Positions 52,254 through 60,858 of a stretch of DNA of 64,000 bases are shown here, piece after piece. Source of the DNA: Lapillicoccus jejuensis. GTDB lineage: Bacteria > Actinomycetota > Actinomycetes > Actinomycetales > Dermatophilaceae. Below the pieces are notes generated by a model. It searched no databases. It was not told the origin of the DNA and saw nothing but the letters and a program-made list of their open reading frames with translations. The position numbers and the translations under genes are program-made. The stretch is from contig NZ_VFMN01000001.1 of assembly GCF_006715055.1 (NCBI RefSeq), positions 2,356,001-2,420,000 on the forward strand, given 5' to 3'. Position 1 is the stretch's first letter, and each line of letters opens with the position of its first letter.

Positions 52254-52606
52254 GGGTCCGACACGCCCGGCGGGGGCCGGTTCGGAGCCCCGTGGCATGT
52301 ATACCGTTACGTGACCTTTCCCGGTCCGCTGGCACACGAGACCGAGTTGTCTCCTCCGCGGGCGGTCCTTAGGGTGGCCACCGCCCAGCCCCCGGCGCCC
52401 CGAGCCGACCGAGGTGCGACCCCGAACGCGCCTCGCTCCCGACCCGGACACCCCCACGCGCCGGGCGGTCCACCGCACCGGGTCGTTCCCGTGGACCGCG
52501 TCGGACGGGCCCGTTCCGACGTGTCTTGGCAGGGACCCCCGGGACGGACGACCCATCCCTCCCACCTCGCGGCCGACGGCCGCGAGGCGCCGAAAGGACC
52601 CCTTGG
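52254..52606 (+). promoter_or_regulatory. leader and promoter region of the secreted beta-helix gene
   Basis: A 353-base gap with no convincing ORF. Near 52284-52310 GGAGCC and CGTTAC are 15 bases apart, loosely like an ECF-sigma promoter, with TATACC between. Further down a perfect hairpin CCTCGCGGCC-GAC-GGCCGCGAGG (52565-52587) ends five bases before the ribosome site GAAAGGA (52592-52598). The long leader, about 290 bases, and the hairpin beside the ribosome site suggest regulation in the RNA. No known riboswitch is recognised. Confidence 0.45.
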
Positions 52607-54106
52607 GTGACCCCAACCCGATCCCCCCGACGTCCCCTGCTCCTCGCCCTGCCCGCCACGGTGGTGGCCGCCCTCGTCGGCGGCCTCACCCTCGGCGTGG
52701 CCGGCGGAAGCGCGACGGCGGCCACCGAGGCCGCCACCACCAGCCCCGCGACCGCCTCGGCCCCCGCCGCGTCGGTCGCCGGAGCCGGCGCCGCCGCCCG
52801 CACCCCGGTCGCCGGCATCACCAGCCTGTCGCGGGCCGGGGCGAGCACCGTCCCGGCGGGCAACGCCCCCGCGGACCGGTCCCTCACCGGTGCCCCGGCG
52901 GCGGCCGGACCCTCCGCGAAGGCGCTGCGCACCGTCAAGGTCTCCACGGCGGCCCAGCTGCAGAGCGCGCTCGACCAGGCCAAGCCCGGTGACCTCATCG
53001 CGCTCGCCGGCGGCACCTACCGCGGCCCGTTCCTCGTCCGCTCCAGCGGCACCGCCGCCAACCCGGTCGTCGTCAAGCCGGCCGGCACGGGCGCGGTCGT
53101 CCTCACCGCGAGCCTGCCGATGCCGTCGTGCGCCGCCACCGGCCCCGACGGCAACCGCACGATCCGGTTCATGAACGGCTCGAGCCACTGGGTGCTGTCC
53201 GGGATGACGATCAACGGCGGCGTCGTGCTGTCGGGCGCCAACGCGGACGCCACGCAGAACTGGCAGAGCAAGATGATCAGCACGAAGAACTGGCAGGCGC
53301 GGCGCGCCGTCCCCGGGTCGTCGACGCGGGCGCCCGCGCAGCTGTCCCAGGTGACGCCGTACCTCTCGCAGGTGCTGCACCAGAGCGTCTCGAGCGCGGA
53401 CGACATCCAGCTGCTGGACAACACGATCACGGGCAAGGGCATCTTCGGGCGCCTGACCCGCTTCGGGGTCATCAGCGGCAACACGATCACGAACATCGCC
53501 TGCGGCACCGGGCCCGCGCTGTGGCTGAGCAACTTCAGCAGCGGCTGGACCATCCGCAACAACGACGTCTCCAAGGTCGCGAACTCCGCCGCGAGCCACT
53601 ACATGCACGAGGGCATCCGGATGGGTAACCAGTCGGACTACAACGTCGTCGTCGGCAACACCGTCCACGACATGCCCGGCGACAGCCGCGCCATCACCAC
53701 CGACCAGGACGGGTCGTGGAACACCGTCACCCGCAACACGGTGAGCTCGGTGGCCATGGCCTTCAACGACCAGCAGGCCGGCTGGGGCAACACCTGGACC
53801 TACAACCTGGCGCAGAACATCGGCCAGGCGGCCTTCAGCTTCCGGATGCAGGACATCGGCTTCACCGCCCCCTCGCCGAACAGCAGCACCTACTACGCGC
53901 AGGTGACCTGCAACCGGATCGCCTCGACGCCGACGAAGGTGCGCAGCTTCCAGGCCGGCGCCATGAAGGGCGGCACCATCTCCGCCAACGTCTTCCCCAC
54001 GCCGTACGTCGGCAAGAACCTCGCCTCCTACTGGGTGGCCCAGGGGAACACGTGGAACGGGGCCAAGAAGCTCCCCTCGCCGAGCACCTCGACGGCGGGC
54101 TGCTGA
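52607..54106 (+). CDS. secreted right-handed beta-helix protein (chondroitinase-B/PL6-like fold)
   Basis: A 499-residue exported protein with a signal peptide (about residues 1-40, ending SATAA), a low-complexity Ala/Thr/Pro/Ser stretch to about 105, then the beta-helix. It opens like PL6-type lyases: TAAQLQSALDQAKPGDLIAL, AGGTYRGPFLV and GTAANPVVVKPAG. Further turns are LLDNTITGKGIFG and IRNNDVSKVANSA, plus YMHEGIRMGNQSDYNVVVGN. It may cut or modify the exported polysaccharide; the Arg/Lys/Glu catalytic set of PL6 is not clearly assignable. GTG 52607 follows GAAAGGA by eight bases. Confidence 0.85.
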   Translation: MTPTRSPRRPLLLALPATVVAALVGGLTLGVAGGSATAATEAATTSPATASAPAASVAGAGAAARTPVAGITSLSRAGASTVPAGNAPADRSLTGAPAAAGPSAKALRTVKVSTAAQLQSALDQAKPGDLIALAGGTYRGPFLVRSSGTAANPVVVKPAGTGAVVLTASLPMPSCAATGPDGNRTIRFMNGSSHWVLSGMTINGGVVLSGANADATQNWQSKMISTKNWQARRAVPGSSTRAPAQLSQVTPYLSQVLHQSVSSADDIQLLDNTITGKGIFGRLTRFGVISGNTITNIACGTGPALWLSNFSSGWTIRNNDVSKVANSAASHYMHEGIRMGNQSDYNVVVGNTVHDMPGDSRAITTDQDGSWNTVTRNTVSSVAMAFNDQQAGWGNTWTYNLAQNIGQAAFSFRMQDIGFTAPSPNSSTYYAQVTCNRIASTPTKVRSFQAGAMKGGTISANVFPTPYVGKNLASYWVAQGNTWNGAKKLPSPSTSTAGC

Positions 54107-54139
54107 GAGTTCGCCCGAGGATCCGCTGAACGTCGCGGG

Positions 54140-54174
54140 CGGGCCCACCCGGTGGTGCACACTGGGTGGGCCCG
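54140..54174 (+). terminator. hairpin between beta-helix and polymerase genes
   Basis: CGGGCCCACCC (54140-54150) pairs perfectly with GGGTGGGCCCG (54164-54174) across a 13-base loop, 33 bases after the beta-helix stop. Confidence 0.7.
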
Positions 54175-54219
54175 TCGCCCGTGCCGGGCCCGTGTCGGAC
54201 CAGCAGCAGGAGCGTCACC

Positions 54220-55707
54220 GTGGGGGTAGTCGGAGCCACGACCGAGGGGACCCTGACGGCTCCCGGGCCGAGCCGGGGGTCGCGGGCGGTCACCCGCCTG
54301 CTCGAGCTCCTGCTGGCGGTCGTCGTCGCGTCGGCGGCCGTCGTCAGCGGCTACAACTGGGTGGACGGTGACAAGCGGCTGGCCGTGCTGCCCGTCGTCG
54401 CCGTCGTGGCGATCGCCATGGGCATCCTCGCCCTGACCCGGTTCTCCGTCTTCGTCCTCATCATCCTCGCGGTGCGCCCGATCCTCGACGCGCTCAAGCT
54501 GAGCGGCAGCACGACCGGCACCACGGTCGGCAACACCGCGGCCAACCGCGGCCTGGACCCGTCGAGCATCGTCGGCGTCCTCTTCCTCGTCGCCGCCATC
54601 CTCTGGCTCGCCGGCCGGGTGCGCTCGGGCCGTTTCATCGGCGGTTCGCGCGTCCAGCTGGCCATGGGCGCCTTCATCGTCGCCTGCGTCGTCAGCGTCG
54701 CCGGGTCGCAGCACGCCCAGGCGAGCGCCCTCGAGTGCCTGCGCATCGGCACCGTCCTCATGATGTTCGTCGTCCTCAACCAGCTGATCACCTCGCGGGC
54801 GATGATGACCAAGGTCATCGGGGCCTGCTACGCGGGGATGTGCGGACCGCTGCTCTACACGGCGTACGGCTTCCTCCTCGGGCACCCCGAGTCCGAGCTC
54901 AAGGGCGGCTTCACCCGGATCACCGGGCCGTTCAGCCAGTCGAACACCTTCGCCCGCTACCTGGCCTTCCTCGTCGTCTTCGGCGTCGCGATCTACCCCT
55001 ACGCCAAGCGGTGGTGGAAGGCCGCGCTCGGCGCGATCCTCCTCGTCGGCACCGTCTTCCTGCTGCTCACCGTCACCCGCACGGCGATCATCGGAGCGCT
55101 CGTCGGCATCGTCCTGCTCGCCTGGACCCAGCGCCGCAAGGCCGTCGGTCTCGGGCTGGTGGTCGTCATGGCGGGGGCGTTGCTCGTGCCCGGGGTGGCC
55201 GGGCGGTTCGCCGCCCTCAGCGACGACACCCCGACGACGAGCAGCGCGGGCGGGGCCACCGGCAACTCGCTGATCTGGCGGCTCAACTACTGGACCGAGG
55301 TCCTGCCGCTCGCCAACCGCAACCCGGTCACCGGGATCGGCCTCAACGGCACGCAGTACGAGACCGACGTCGAGAAGCAGCCGCACAACGACGTCATCCG
55401 CGCGTACGTCGAGACCGGCGCCTTCGGGCTGCTGGCCTACCTCAGCATGCTCCTCGCGCTCGTCGGCGTCGGCCGCAGGGCCATGGGCCGGGCGGCCCGC
55501 GGCACCCTCGAGCACGCGGTCGGGGCCGGGTCGATGGCCGTCTCGGTGACCTTCGTCCTCGGCAGCCTCGCGGCCAACGTCATGTCCAACGTCGTGACCC
55601 TCTTCTCCGTCGTCGCGTTCGCCGCCTGCGCGTCGTACGTGTCGCGTTCCCAGGGGGCCTCGATCACCGACCACCAGCGGATGCTCGTCGGGGCGCCGCG
55701 CTCCTGA
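54220..55707 (+). CDS. O-antigen ligase/polymerase family protein (Wzy-like)
   Basis: A 495-residue membrane protein with about 12 helices. The Wzy_C loop is visible: FTRITGPFSQSNTFARYLAF, VTRTAIIGALVGIVLLAW, RNPVTGIGLNGTQYE, and the histidine-containing QPHNDVIRAYVETGAFGLL. It should polymerise flipped repeat units on the outer membrane face. GTG 54220 has GCAGGAG seven bases upstream. Unlike the polymerase at 30805 it has no Wzz-like extension; a separate Wzz gene lies at 57703. A long terminator follows. Confidence 0.9.
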   Translation: MGVVGATTEGTLTAPGPSRGSRAVTRLLELLLAVVVASAAVVSGYNWVDGDKRLAVLPVVAVVAIAMGILALTRFSVFVLIILAVRPILDALKLSGSTTGTTVGNTAANRGLDPSSIVGVLFLVAAILWLAGRVRSGRFIGGSRVQLAMGAFIVACVVSVAGSQHAQASALECLRIGTVLMMFVVLNQLITSRAMMTKVIGACYAGMCGPLLYTAYGFLLGHPESELKGGFTRITGPFSQSNTFARYLAFLVVFGVAIYPYAKRWWKAALGAILLVGTVFLLLTVTRTAIIGALVGIVLLAWTQRRKAVGLGLVVVMAGALLVPGVAGRFAALSDDTPTTSSAGGATGNSLIWRLNYWTEVLPLANRNPVTGIGLNGTQYETDVEKQPHNDVIRAYVETGAFGLLAYLSMLLALVGVGRRAMGRAARGTLEHAVGAGSMAVSVTFVLGSLAANVMSNVVTLFSVVAFAACASYVSRSQGASITDHQRMLVGAPRS

Positions 55708-55734
55708 GCGCGCCCGGCGCGACCACCAGCCCGG

Positions 55735-55780
55735 ACGACGTCGGCCGGCCCACCCCGCGGGGTGGGCCGGCCGACGTCGT
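55735..55780. terminator. bidirectional terminator, 22-bp perfect stem
   Basis: Arms 55735-55756 and 55759-55780 are perfectly complementary and contain GGCCGGCCCACCCC on the left. Only two bases (GC) lie between them. It separates the convergent polymerase and lipoprotein genes. Confidence 0.88.
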
Positions 55781-55812
55781 ACGGGCGGTGGGTGGGGCTG
55801 TGGGGAGCCCGG

Positions 55813-56511
55813 TCAGCAGGCCTTGGCGGTGACGTCGTTGGCGGTCGCGGCGACGGAGCCGGCGTTCGAGCGCAGCCCGGCGGCGGTGCCGGCGAAGTCG
55901 TTCGCCGTGCCCGTCCGGTCCGCGGCGGTGGCGGCCGCGGACTTCAGGGCGGCGGCGACGTCCGGCAGCTGGGTCATCGGGGTCCTCTGAGCGGTCACGG
56001 CGGCGGACACCGCCGACGCGGCGGCCTGGAGCGCGGTGACGCCCGCACGCTGGGTCGCGACCTGCTGGTCGAGGGCGGACGCCTGACCGGACGCGGCGCC
56101 GGCCTGCGCCGAGACGATGCCGCGCTGCTGGGCGACGACGCCGCAGTTCTTCGCCGTGCCGTACGCCGACCCGCGCAGGGTCTGCAGCGCGGCGCGGGCC
56201 TTCGACAGCTCGTCGTTGCCCGTCTTGACCGCGGCGCGGGCCGGGTCGAGCGAGGGCAGGCTCTTGGTGCGTTCGGCCAGCGTGTTGAGCGCCGCGGCCA
56301 GCTGCGGACCGACGAGGGGGCCGGCCGTCGTGGTGGGGGCCGCGCTCGTCGTGCTCGGGGCGGCGGAGGTCGTCGTGCTCGACGCGCCCGACGTGCCGCC
56401 CACGCCGGCGAGGTAGGACCCGCCCGCGCTCGGGGTGCCGGTGGAGGTCGAGCCGCAACCGGCCAGCAGGCCCGCGCAGGCCGCGAGGGCGAGGGTGTGA
56501 CGAAGGCGCAT
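55813..56511 (-). CDS. hypothetical lipoprotein
   Basis: A 232-residue exported protein with signal peptide and lipobox LLAGC at about residues 19-23, so it should be lipid-anchored. A Ser/Thr/Ala linker to about residue 70 precedes an Ala-rich, mostly helical domain containing LNTLAERTKSLPSLDPARAA and ALDQQVATQRAGVTALQAAA, with possible coiled coil. Cysteines at NCGVVAQQ and at the very C terminus may form a disulfide. No family is recognised. ATG 56511 is chosen because the long upstream extension lacks a signal and would hide the lipobox. It lies between polymerase and sulfotransferase, so a role in glycan assembly is possible. Confidence 0.75.
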   Translation of the reverse strand: MRLRHTLALAACAGLLAGCGSTSTGTPSAGGSYLAGVGGTSGASSTTTSAAPSTTSAAPTTTAGPLVGPQLAAALNTLAERTKSLPSLDPARAAVKTGNDELSKARAALQTLRGSAYGTAKNCGVVAQQRGIVSAQAGAASGQASALDQQVATQRAGVTALQAAASAVSAAVTAQRTPMTQLPDVAAALKSAAATAADRTGTANDFAGTAAGLRSNAGSVAATANDVTAKAC

Positions 56512-56645
56512 GGTCCGTTCCGCGGGGTCGTGACGAGCAGGGATGGGCGCGAGCCGAGCCCTGCCCCCAGCTGGGATGGTAGCCACGCCGGCAGGGGGCT
56601 TGCTGGGAAATGCCCGAACCGTCGGTTGCTCCGCGGGCCCGCCGG

Positions 56646-56651
56646 TAGACT
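56646..56651 (+). promoter_or_regulatory. candidate -10 box upstream of the first sulfotransferase
   Basis: TAGACT lies about 100 bases before the GTG at 56751, in the 239-base gap from the divergent lipoprotein gene. CGGTTG 17 bases upstream is a weak -35. Confidence 0.35.
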
Positions 56652-56750
56652 CCGAGCACGTGCCCAGCCGGCGCTGAGCCTCGGACGGGGCCCGCGCGGC
56701 GGGAGGGGCACGACCGCCGGCGGCCGCCACGGCCATGACAGGGGATCGAC

Positions 56751-57650
56751 GTGAGCGCACGAGGACCGATGGGCAACGCCCTGACGGTCGCGCGGGCGCG
56801 CCTGACCCACGTCACCGACCGCGTCTCCGGTCGGCACCGGATGACCCCGGGCTACCTCGTCGTCGGCACCAAGCGCGGCGGCTCGACCTCGCTGGCCGAC
56901 TGGATCGAGGAGCACCCGCTCGTGGGTCCCTGCCGCGTCGGCAAGGGCACCCACTACTTCGACATCCACCACCACCGCGGCCGGGCCTGGTACGACGCCC
57001 AGTTCCCCACGACGGGGGAGGGCTACGCCCTGACGGGGGAGTCGAGCCCGTACTACATGTTCCACCCGCTGGCCGCCCAGCGCGTCGTCGCCGAGCTGCC
57101 GCAGGTCAAGGTCGTCGCCTGCCTGCGCGACCCCGTCGAGCGCGCCTGGTCCCACCACGCGTACGAGGTCGCCCGGGGGCACGAGACCGAGTCGTTCGAG
57201 CGCGCCCTCGAGCTCGAGCCGGAGCGCCTGGCCGGCGAGGCCGAGCGGCTGGCCGCCGACCCGTCGTACGACGCCCCGCACTGGCGCTACCACGCGTACC
57301 TGCGGCGGGGGCACTACGCCGAGCAGCTGGCGCCGTACCTGCAGGGGCTGGGGCCGCAGCAGGTGCTCGTCGTGCAGAGCGAGGCGCTGTTCGCCGACCC
57401 GGCGGCCCAGCTGGCCCGCGTCTTCGACTTCCTCGGGCTGCCGGCCCACGACGGCGGCGACCACCGCGCGCTCAACGCCGGCCGCGACCGCTCGCCCGTG
57501 CCCGAGGCGGTGCGCGAGCGGTTGCGCGCGTACTACGCGCCGCACGACGCGGCCCTCTACGCCCTGCCGGGCGTCGACTTCCGCTGGCCCCACCCCGGTC
57601 CCGCGGCTGCACCCACCACCGCCGTCCAGGCCCGCACCGGCGCCGCCTGA
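56751..57650 (+). CDS. sulfotransferase (heparan-sulfotransferase-like)
   Basis: A 299-residue cytoplasmic PAPS-dependent sulfotransferase. The 5'-phosphosulfate loop is YLVVGTKRGGSTSLADWIEE (about residues 35-54) and the 3'-phosphate site is VVACLRDPVERAWSHHAY. The C-terminal ends with LARVFDFLGLPAHD, as in NDST-like bacterial enzymes that modify glycans. A glycan target fits the neighbours: Wzy upstream and Wzz directly downstream. It is the first of four sulfotransferase genes in the last 7.3 kb and the best candidate for a polysaccharide-sulfating enzyme. Confidence 0.9.
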   Translation: MSARGPMGNALTVARARLTHVTDRVSGRHRMTPGYLVVGTKRGGSTSLADWIEEHPLVGPCRVGKGTHYFDIHHHRGRAWYDAQFPTTGEGYALTGESSPYYMFHPLAAQRVVAELPQVKVVACLRDPVERAWSHHAYEVARGHETESFERALELEPERLAGEAERLAADPSYDAPHWRYHAYLRRGHYAEQLAPYLQGLGPQQVLVVQSEALFADPAAQLARVFDFLGLPAHDGGDHRALNAGRDRSPVPEAVRERLRAYYAPHDAALYALPGVDFRWPHPGPAAAPTTAVQARTGAA

Positions 57651-57702
57651 CCCGACCACCGACCCGCGTCCCGCGGGTGGTGCCGACGAAGAAAGACACG
57701 AC

Positions 57703-58830
57703 ATGGAGATCATCGAGTACCTGCGCGTGGCCAAGCGCCGCTGGTGGATCCTCGTGCTCGTCCCGGTGCTCGCCGCCGGCCTGACGACCGCGTTCCTCCT
57801 GCTGCAGCCGACCACCTACTCGGCCACGGCGACCATCAACTCCGGCGCGCTCGTCGGCAACGAGGGCAGCCCCTTCAGCGGCACGCAGGCCGCGCAGTCG
57901 TTCGTCGCGGCGTTCTCGGCGGCCGCCGACAACCCGTCGGTCAAGGCGCAGGTCGCCCAGGCCACCGGGGTCTCCGCCTCGGACCAGACCGACGGCGTGA
58001 CGAGCACCGCGGTGGGCACGAGCTCGGACGTGCAGGTGGCCTACACCGACACCAAGGGCCAGCGCGCCCAGGAGGTCGTCGGGCAGACCGCGCGCAAGGC
58101 GCTCGACCTGATGTTCAGCTCGCGCGCGGCGGCGGCGACCGCCACCCGCGACCGCGCCCTGCAGGCCAACCAGGACGCCAACGCGGCCATCTCCGCGCTG
58201 GCCACCAAGTACAAGATCGCCGACCCGCCGCGGGCCTACCAGACGGCGCTCAGCCAGGTCGCCACGCTCCAGCAGCAGCAGGCCCAGCTCCGCGCGTCGG
58301 GCAACGCCGCCGGTGCGGCCGCGATGGACGCCCCGATCGCGAGCGCCCAGAACAGCCTCGGGCAGTACCTGCCGATCCTCGCCGAGTACAACAACCTCGC
58401 CGCCACCGCGGCCGCGACCCAGCAGGACCTCGCCACGGCGCAGGCGCAGTACCGCCAGGCGCTGTCGATCCAGTCGGCCGCCCAGGGTGACGCGGTCATC
58501 TACGTCGGCCCGGCGATCGCGGCCTCGCGGGTGACGACGCTCGTCACCACGGTGGTCCCGGTCTTCGCCGCCGGCATCTTCCTCGGCATCATCCTCGTCG
58601 TCCTCGTCGAGGTCGTCTCGCGGCTGCGCCGCGCGGCCCGCGAGGAGCGCGAGGCCCAGGCCGCGGGCGAGCCGGTCCCCGGCTCGCGCTCCGCCCGTCG
58701 GCACGGCGTCGACGACGGTGGCGTCGGGACGACCGGCACCGCCGGCACCGCCGCTGCGCCCGACGCGCCGGTGCGCGCCGGCGACGACGACGAGGCGCTC
58801 ACCCGCAGCTCGGCGGCGTCGTACCGCTGA
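57703..58830 (+). CDS. Wzz-like chain-length determinant / polysaccharide co-polymerase
   Basis: A 375-residue membrane protein with the Wzz layout. It opens MEIIEYLRVAKRRWWILVLV with the first helix at about 15-34, then TYSATATINSGALVGNEGSP. A long helical, coiled-coil extracytoplasmic region spans 100-270 (QTALSQVATLQQQQAQLRAS), and a second helix lies at about 282-305. The 70-residue cytoplasmic tail is charged, with no kinase motifs. It follows the sulfotransferase by 52 bases and probably sets chain length with the polymerase at 54220. Confidence 0.87.
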   Translation: MEIIEYLRVAKRRWWILVLVPVLAAGLTTAFLLLQPTTYSATATINSGALVGNEGSPFSGTQAAQSFVAAFSAAADNPSVKAQVAQATGVSASDQTDGVTSTAVGTSSDVQVAYTDTKGQRAQEVVGQTARKALDLMFSSRAAAATATRDRALQANQDANAAISALATKYKIADPPRAYQTALSQVATLQQQQAQLRASGNAAGAAAMDAPIASAQNSLGQYLPILAEYNNLAATAAATQQDLATAQAQYRQALSIQSAAQGDAVIYVGPAIAASRVTTLVTTVVPVFAAGIFLGIILVVLVEVVSRLRRAAREEREAQAAGEPVPGSRSARRHGVDDGGVGTTGTAGTAAAPDAPVRAGDDDEALTRSSAASYR

Positions 58831-58837
58831 CGCGAGG

Positions 58838-58867
58838 CGGCGCCGCCGGGGTGACCCGGCGGCGCCG
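58838..58867 (+). terminator. hairpin terminator after the Wzz-like gene
   Basis: CGGCGCCGCCGGG (58838-58850) pairs perfectly with CCCGGCGGCGCCG (58855-58867) around GTGA, starting seven bases after the stop codon. Confidence 0.75.
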
Positions 58868-58918
58868 TCCCCTTTCCCCACACCCGCTCCCGCCCGGGAG
58901 CACGAGGAGGACCCCCGG

Positions 58919-59689
58919 ATGACCGAGGCCACGCCCCGGCCCATCTTCGTCGTCGGCTGCCAGCGGTCGGGCACGACCATGCTGCGGCTGATGCTCGACT
59001 CGCACCCGCGGATCGCCTGCGGTCCCGAGACCCGGTTCCTCGAGGACCTCGAGCGGGTCACCGGCAGCGACTGGAAGCGGCTGCAGCAGTTCGGCTTCCC
59101 CCGCGAGGAGTGGCTGGCGCGGATGCGGGCGTTCTTCGGCGGCATCCAGGACGACTACGCCGCGTCGAAGGGCAAGGCGCGCTGGGCCGACAAGAGCCCC
59201 CGCTACGCGCTGCACATGCCGTTCCTGCACGAGGTGTTCCCCGACGCGCAGTTCGTCCACGTCATCCGCGACGGCCGTGACGTGGCGGTGAGCCACCGCA
59301 AGCGGTTCGGCTACTGGAGCAGCGTCAAGTCGTCGGTGAAGTGGCCGCGCTACATCAAGGCGGCGCGCACCGCCGGCGCGGCGATGCCGGCCGACAGCTA
59401 CCACGAGCTGCGCTACGACGACCTCGTCGGCGACCCCGAGCGCACCCTGCGCGACCTGCTCGCCTTCCTCGGCGAGGACTGGGACGACGGCGTGCTCGAC
59501 TTCGTCGGCAAGAAGCACGACGTCCCCGACCGCTACCACCGCCAGCACGCCGCCCGCACCGCGTCCGCCGGCACCGACGGCGCCGTCTACGCCTCCCGCG
59601 TCGGCACCTACCGCACCGAGCTCGACCCCCTGGTCCGCGCGCTCTTCTTCGTCACCTCGCGCCGCACCCTCAAGGACCTCGGCTACTGA
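58919..59689 (+). CDS. sulfotransferase
   Basis: A 256-residue PAPS-dependent sulfotransferase. The 5'-phosphosulfate loop is VVGCQRSGTTMLRLMLDSHP (about residues 12-31) and the 3'-phosphate site FVHVIRDGRDVAVSHRKR. YHELRYDDLVGDPERTLRDL follows, as in the Sulfotransfer_3 family. The ATG follows CGAGGAGG by about ten bases. The stop is followed within 12 bases by the left inverted repeat at 59701, whose first hairpin can end its transcript. The target is probably glycan or lipid-linked sugar; small-molecule sulfation cannot be excluded. Confidence 0.9.
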   Translation: MTEATPRPIFVVGCQRSGTTMLRLMLDSHPRIACGPETRFLEDLERVTGSDWKRLQQFGFPREEWLARMRAFFGGIQDDYAASKGKARWADKSPRYALHMPFLHEVFPDAQFVHVIRDGRDVAVSHRKRFGYWSSVKSSVKWPRYIKAARTAGAAMPADSYHELRYDDLVGDPERTLRDLLAFLGEDWDDGVLDFVGKKHDVPDRYHRQHAARTASAGTDGAVYASRVGTYRTELDPLVRALFFVTSRRTLKDLGY

Positions 59690-59700
59690 CGTCCCTCCGG

Positions 59701-59789
59701 GGGCCCCGGACATTATCGGGTCGCCCGATAATGTCCGGCCCCGCCGGAGAACCGAAGTCCGGTGAGGCTCACGGTTCTCCGGCGAAGGC
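59701..59789 (+). repeat. left copy of an 89-bp inverted repeat
   Basis: It begins with the perfect hairpin CCGGACATTATCGGG-TCG-CCCGATAATGTCCGG (59706-59738). A second inverted pair follows, CGCCGGAGAACCG (59742-59754) with its complement (59772-59784). Compared with the reverse complement of 60859-60947, 64 of the first 68 bases are identical, and the inner end GTCCGGCGAAGGC-like segment is also shared. Confidence 0.9.
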
Positions 59790-59888
59790 GGACCGTCCGT
59801 CGTCCACAACCCCCTGCGGCGATCCCGACCGTCCACAGGCCGGCCCACGCGCCCGTACGACGCGCCGCGGCGTCGCCACCCTGGACCC

Positions 59889-60815
59889 ATGAGCGACGAC
59901 CTCCTCGAGCGCAGGGCCCTCGGCCAGCACGGCCTCGTCACGACGAGCCAGGCGGCCGAGCTGGGGGTCGACCGCTGGGCGCTGTCGGCGCTCGTCACCG
60001 CCAAGCAGCTGGTGCGTCTGGGTCGCGGGGTCTACGCCCTGCCGGCGCCGGAGCTCGACACCGCCGAGGGCCGGCACGAGGCGATGGCCCGAGGGGCGCT
60101 GCTCACCTACCCCGAGGCGGCGCTCTCCGGCATCACCGCCGTGATGGCCCACGGCCTGCCCACCGTCGACAAGCTCCCCACCCGGCCGCGCCTCGTCGAC
60201 GACCTCCCGCGCGAGGTGCTGACCCAGAGCCTCATCCTGCGGCCGAGACGGGGCGAGGGCGTGGTCACCACCGACTGGGGACGGACCGTCGGCGTCGCCG
60301 ACGCCGTCGTCCAAGTCGCCCGGGAGCACGGCACGGGGCCGGGGCTCGTCGCGGCCGACGCGGCCCTGCACTCGGGCGTGGTGACCCCGGAGCAGCTCGA
60401 GGCTGTCGCCGAGCGGGTGCACGGCTGGCCGCGCTACGGACGCGTCCGCACCATGATGGCGATGCTCGACGGCCGCTCGGAGTCCCCGGGGGAGACGTTG
60501 CTGAGGCTCGAGCTCACGGCGGCCGGGATCGAGACCACACCGCAGGTGGAGATCCGCGACCCGCACGGACGGCTCGTCGGCCGCGTCGACCTGCTGGTCA
60601 AGGGGCTCAAGCTCGTCATCGAGTTCGACGGGCTGGTCAAGTACCGCGACGGCGGCGCCGAGGCCCTCGTCGCCGAGAAGCGCCGCGAGGACGAGCTGCG
60701 AGCCCTCGGGTACGTCGTCGTCCGGATCGTGTGGGCCGACCTGCACCACCCGGTGCGCCTGCTCGCCCGGGTCCGCGCGGCCATGGCGCTCGCCGCGCCG
60801 CTGCCCGCCGCCTGA
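59889..60815 (+). CDS. wHTH (AbiEi-like) plus DUF559/VSR-like endonuclease-fold protein
   Basis: A 308-residue protein. The N-terminal 60 residues are a winged helix of the AbiEi_4 type (GLVTTSQAAELGVDRWALSA, RLGRGVYALPAPE). The C-terminal part, from ESPGETLLRLELTAAGIETT, has a DUF559/VSR-like PD-(D/E)xK fold with GRVDLLVKGLKLVIEFDG and KRREDELRALGYVVVRIVW; the Asp and Glu-x-Asp positions are kept. The family is common in actinobacteria and its function is unsettled; a toxin partner is absent. It lies between two inverted repeats and does not fit the glycan theme, so it is probably an insertion. Confidence 0.82.
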   Translation: MSDDLLERRALGQHGLVTTSQAAELGVDRWALSALVTAKQLVRLGRGVYALPAPELDTAEGRHEAMARGALLTYPEAALSGITAVMAHGLPTVDKLPTRPRLVDDLPREVLTQSLILRPRRGEGVVTTDWGRTVGVADAVVQVAREHGTGPGLVAADAALHSGVVTPEQLEAVAERVHGWPRYGRVRTMMAMLDGRSESPGETLLRLELTAAGIETTPQVEIRDPHGRLVGRVDLLVKGLKLVIEFDGLVKYRDGGAEALVAEKRREDELRALGYVVVRIVWADLHHPVRLLARVRAAMALAAPLPAA

Positions 60816-60858
60816 GCCCCTGGCACGGCCTCGACCACGGGGCGCCGTACGGGAGCGG

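Noticed and set aside
52254-52606. Known riboswitch, such as cyclic-di-AMP type, before a secreted protein gene.
   Set aside because: None of the conserved core motifs could be recognised; only a simple hairpin is present.
59701-59789. Insertion sequence or integron attC site.
   Set aside because: No transposase or integrase gene is present in the window and the hairpin lacks attC core sites; only the inverted repeats and one cargo gene support mobility.
59889-60815. A complete AbiE-type toxin-antitoxin module.
   Set aside because: Only an AbiEi-like winged helix is present and it is fused to a DUF559-like domain; no AbiEii nucleotidyltransferase partner lies next to it.
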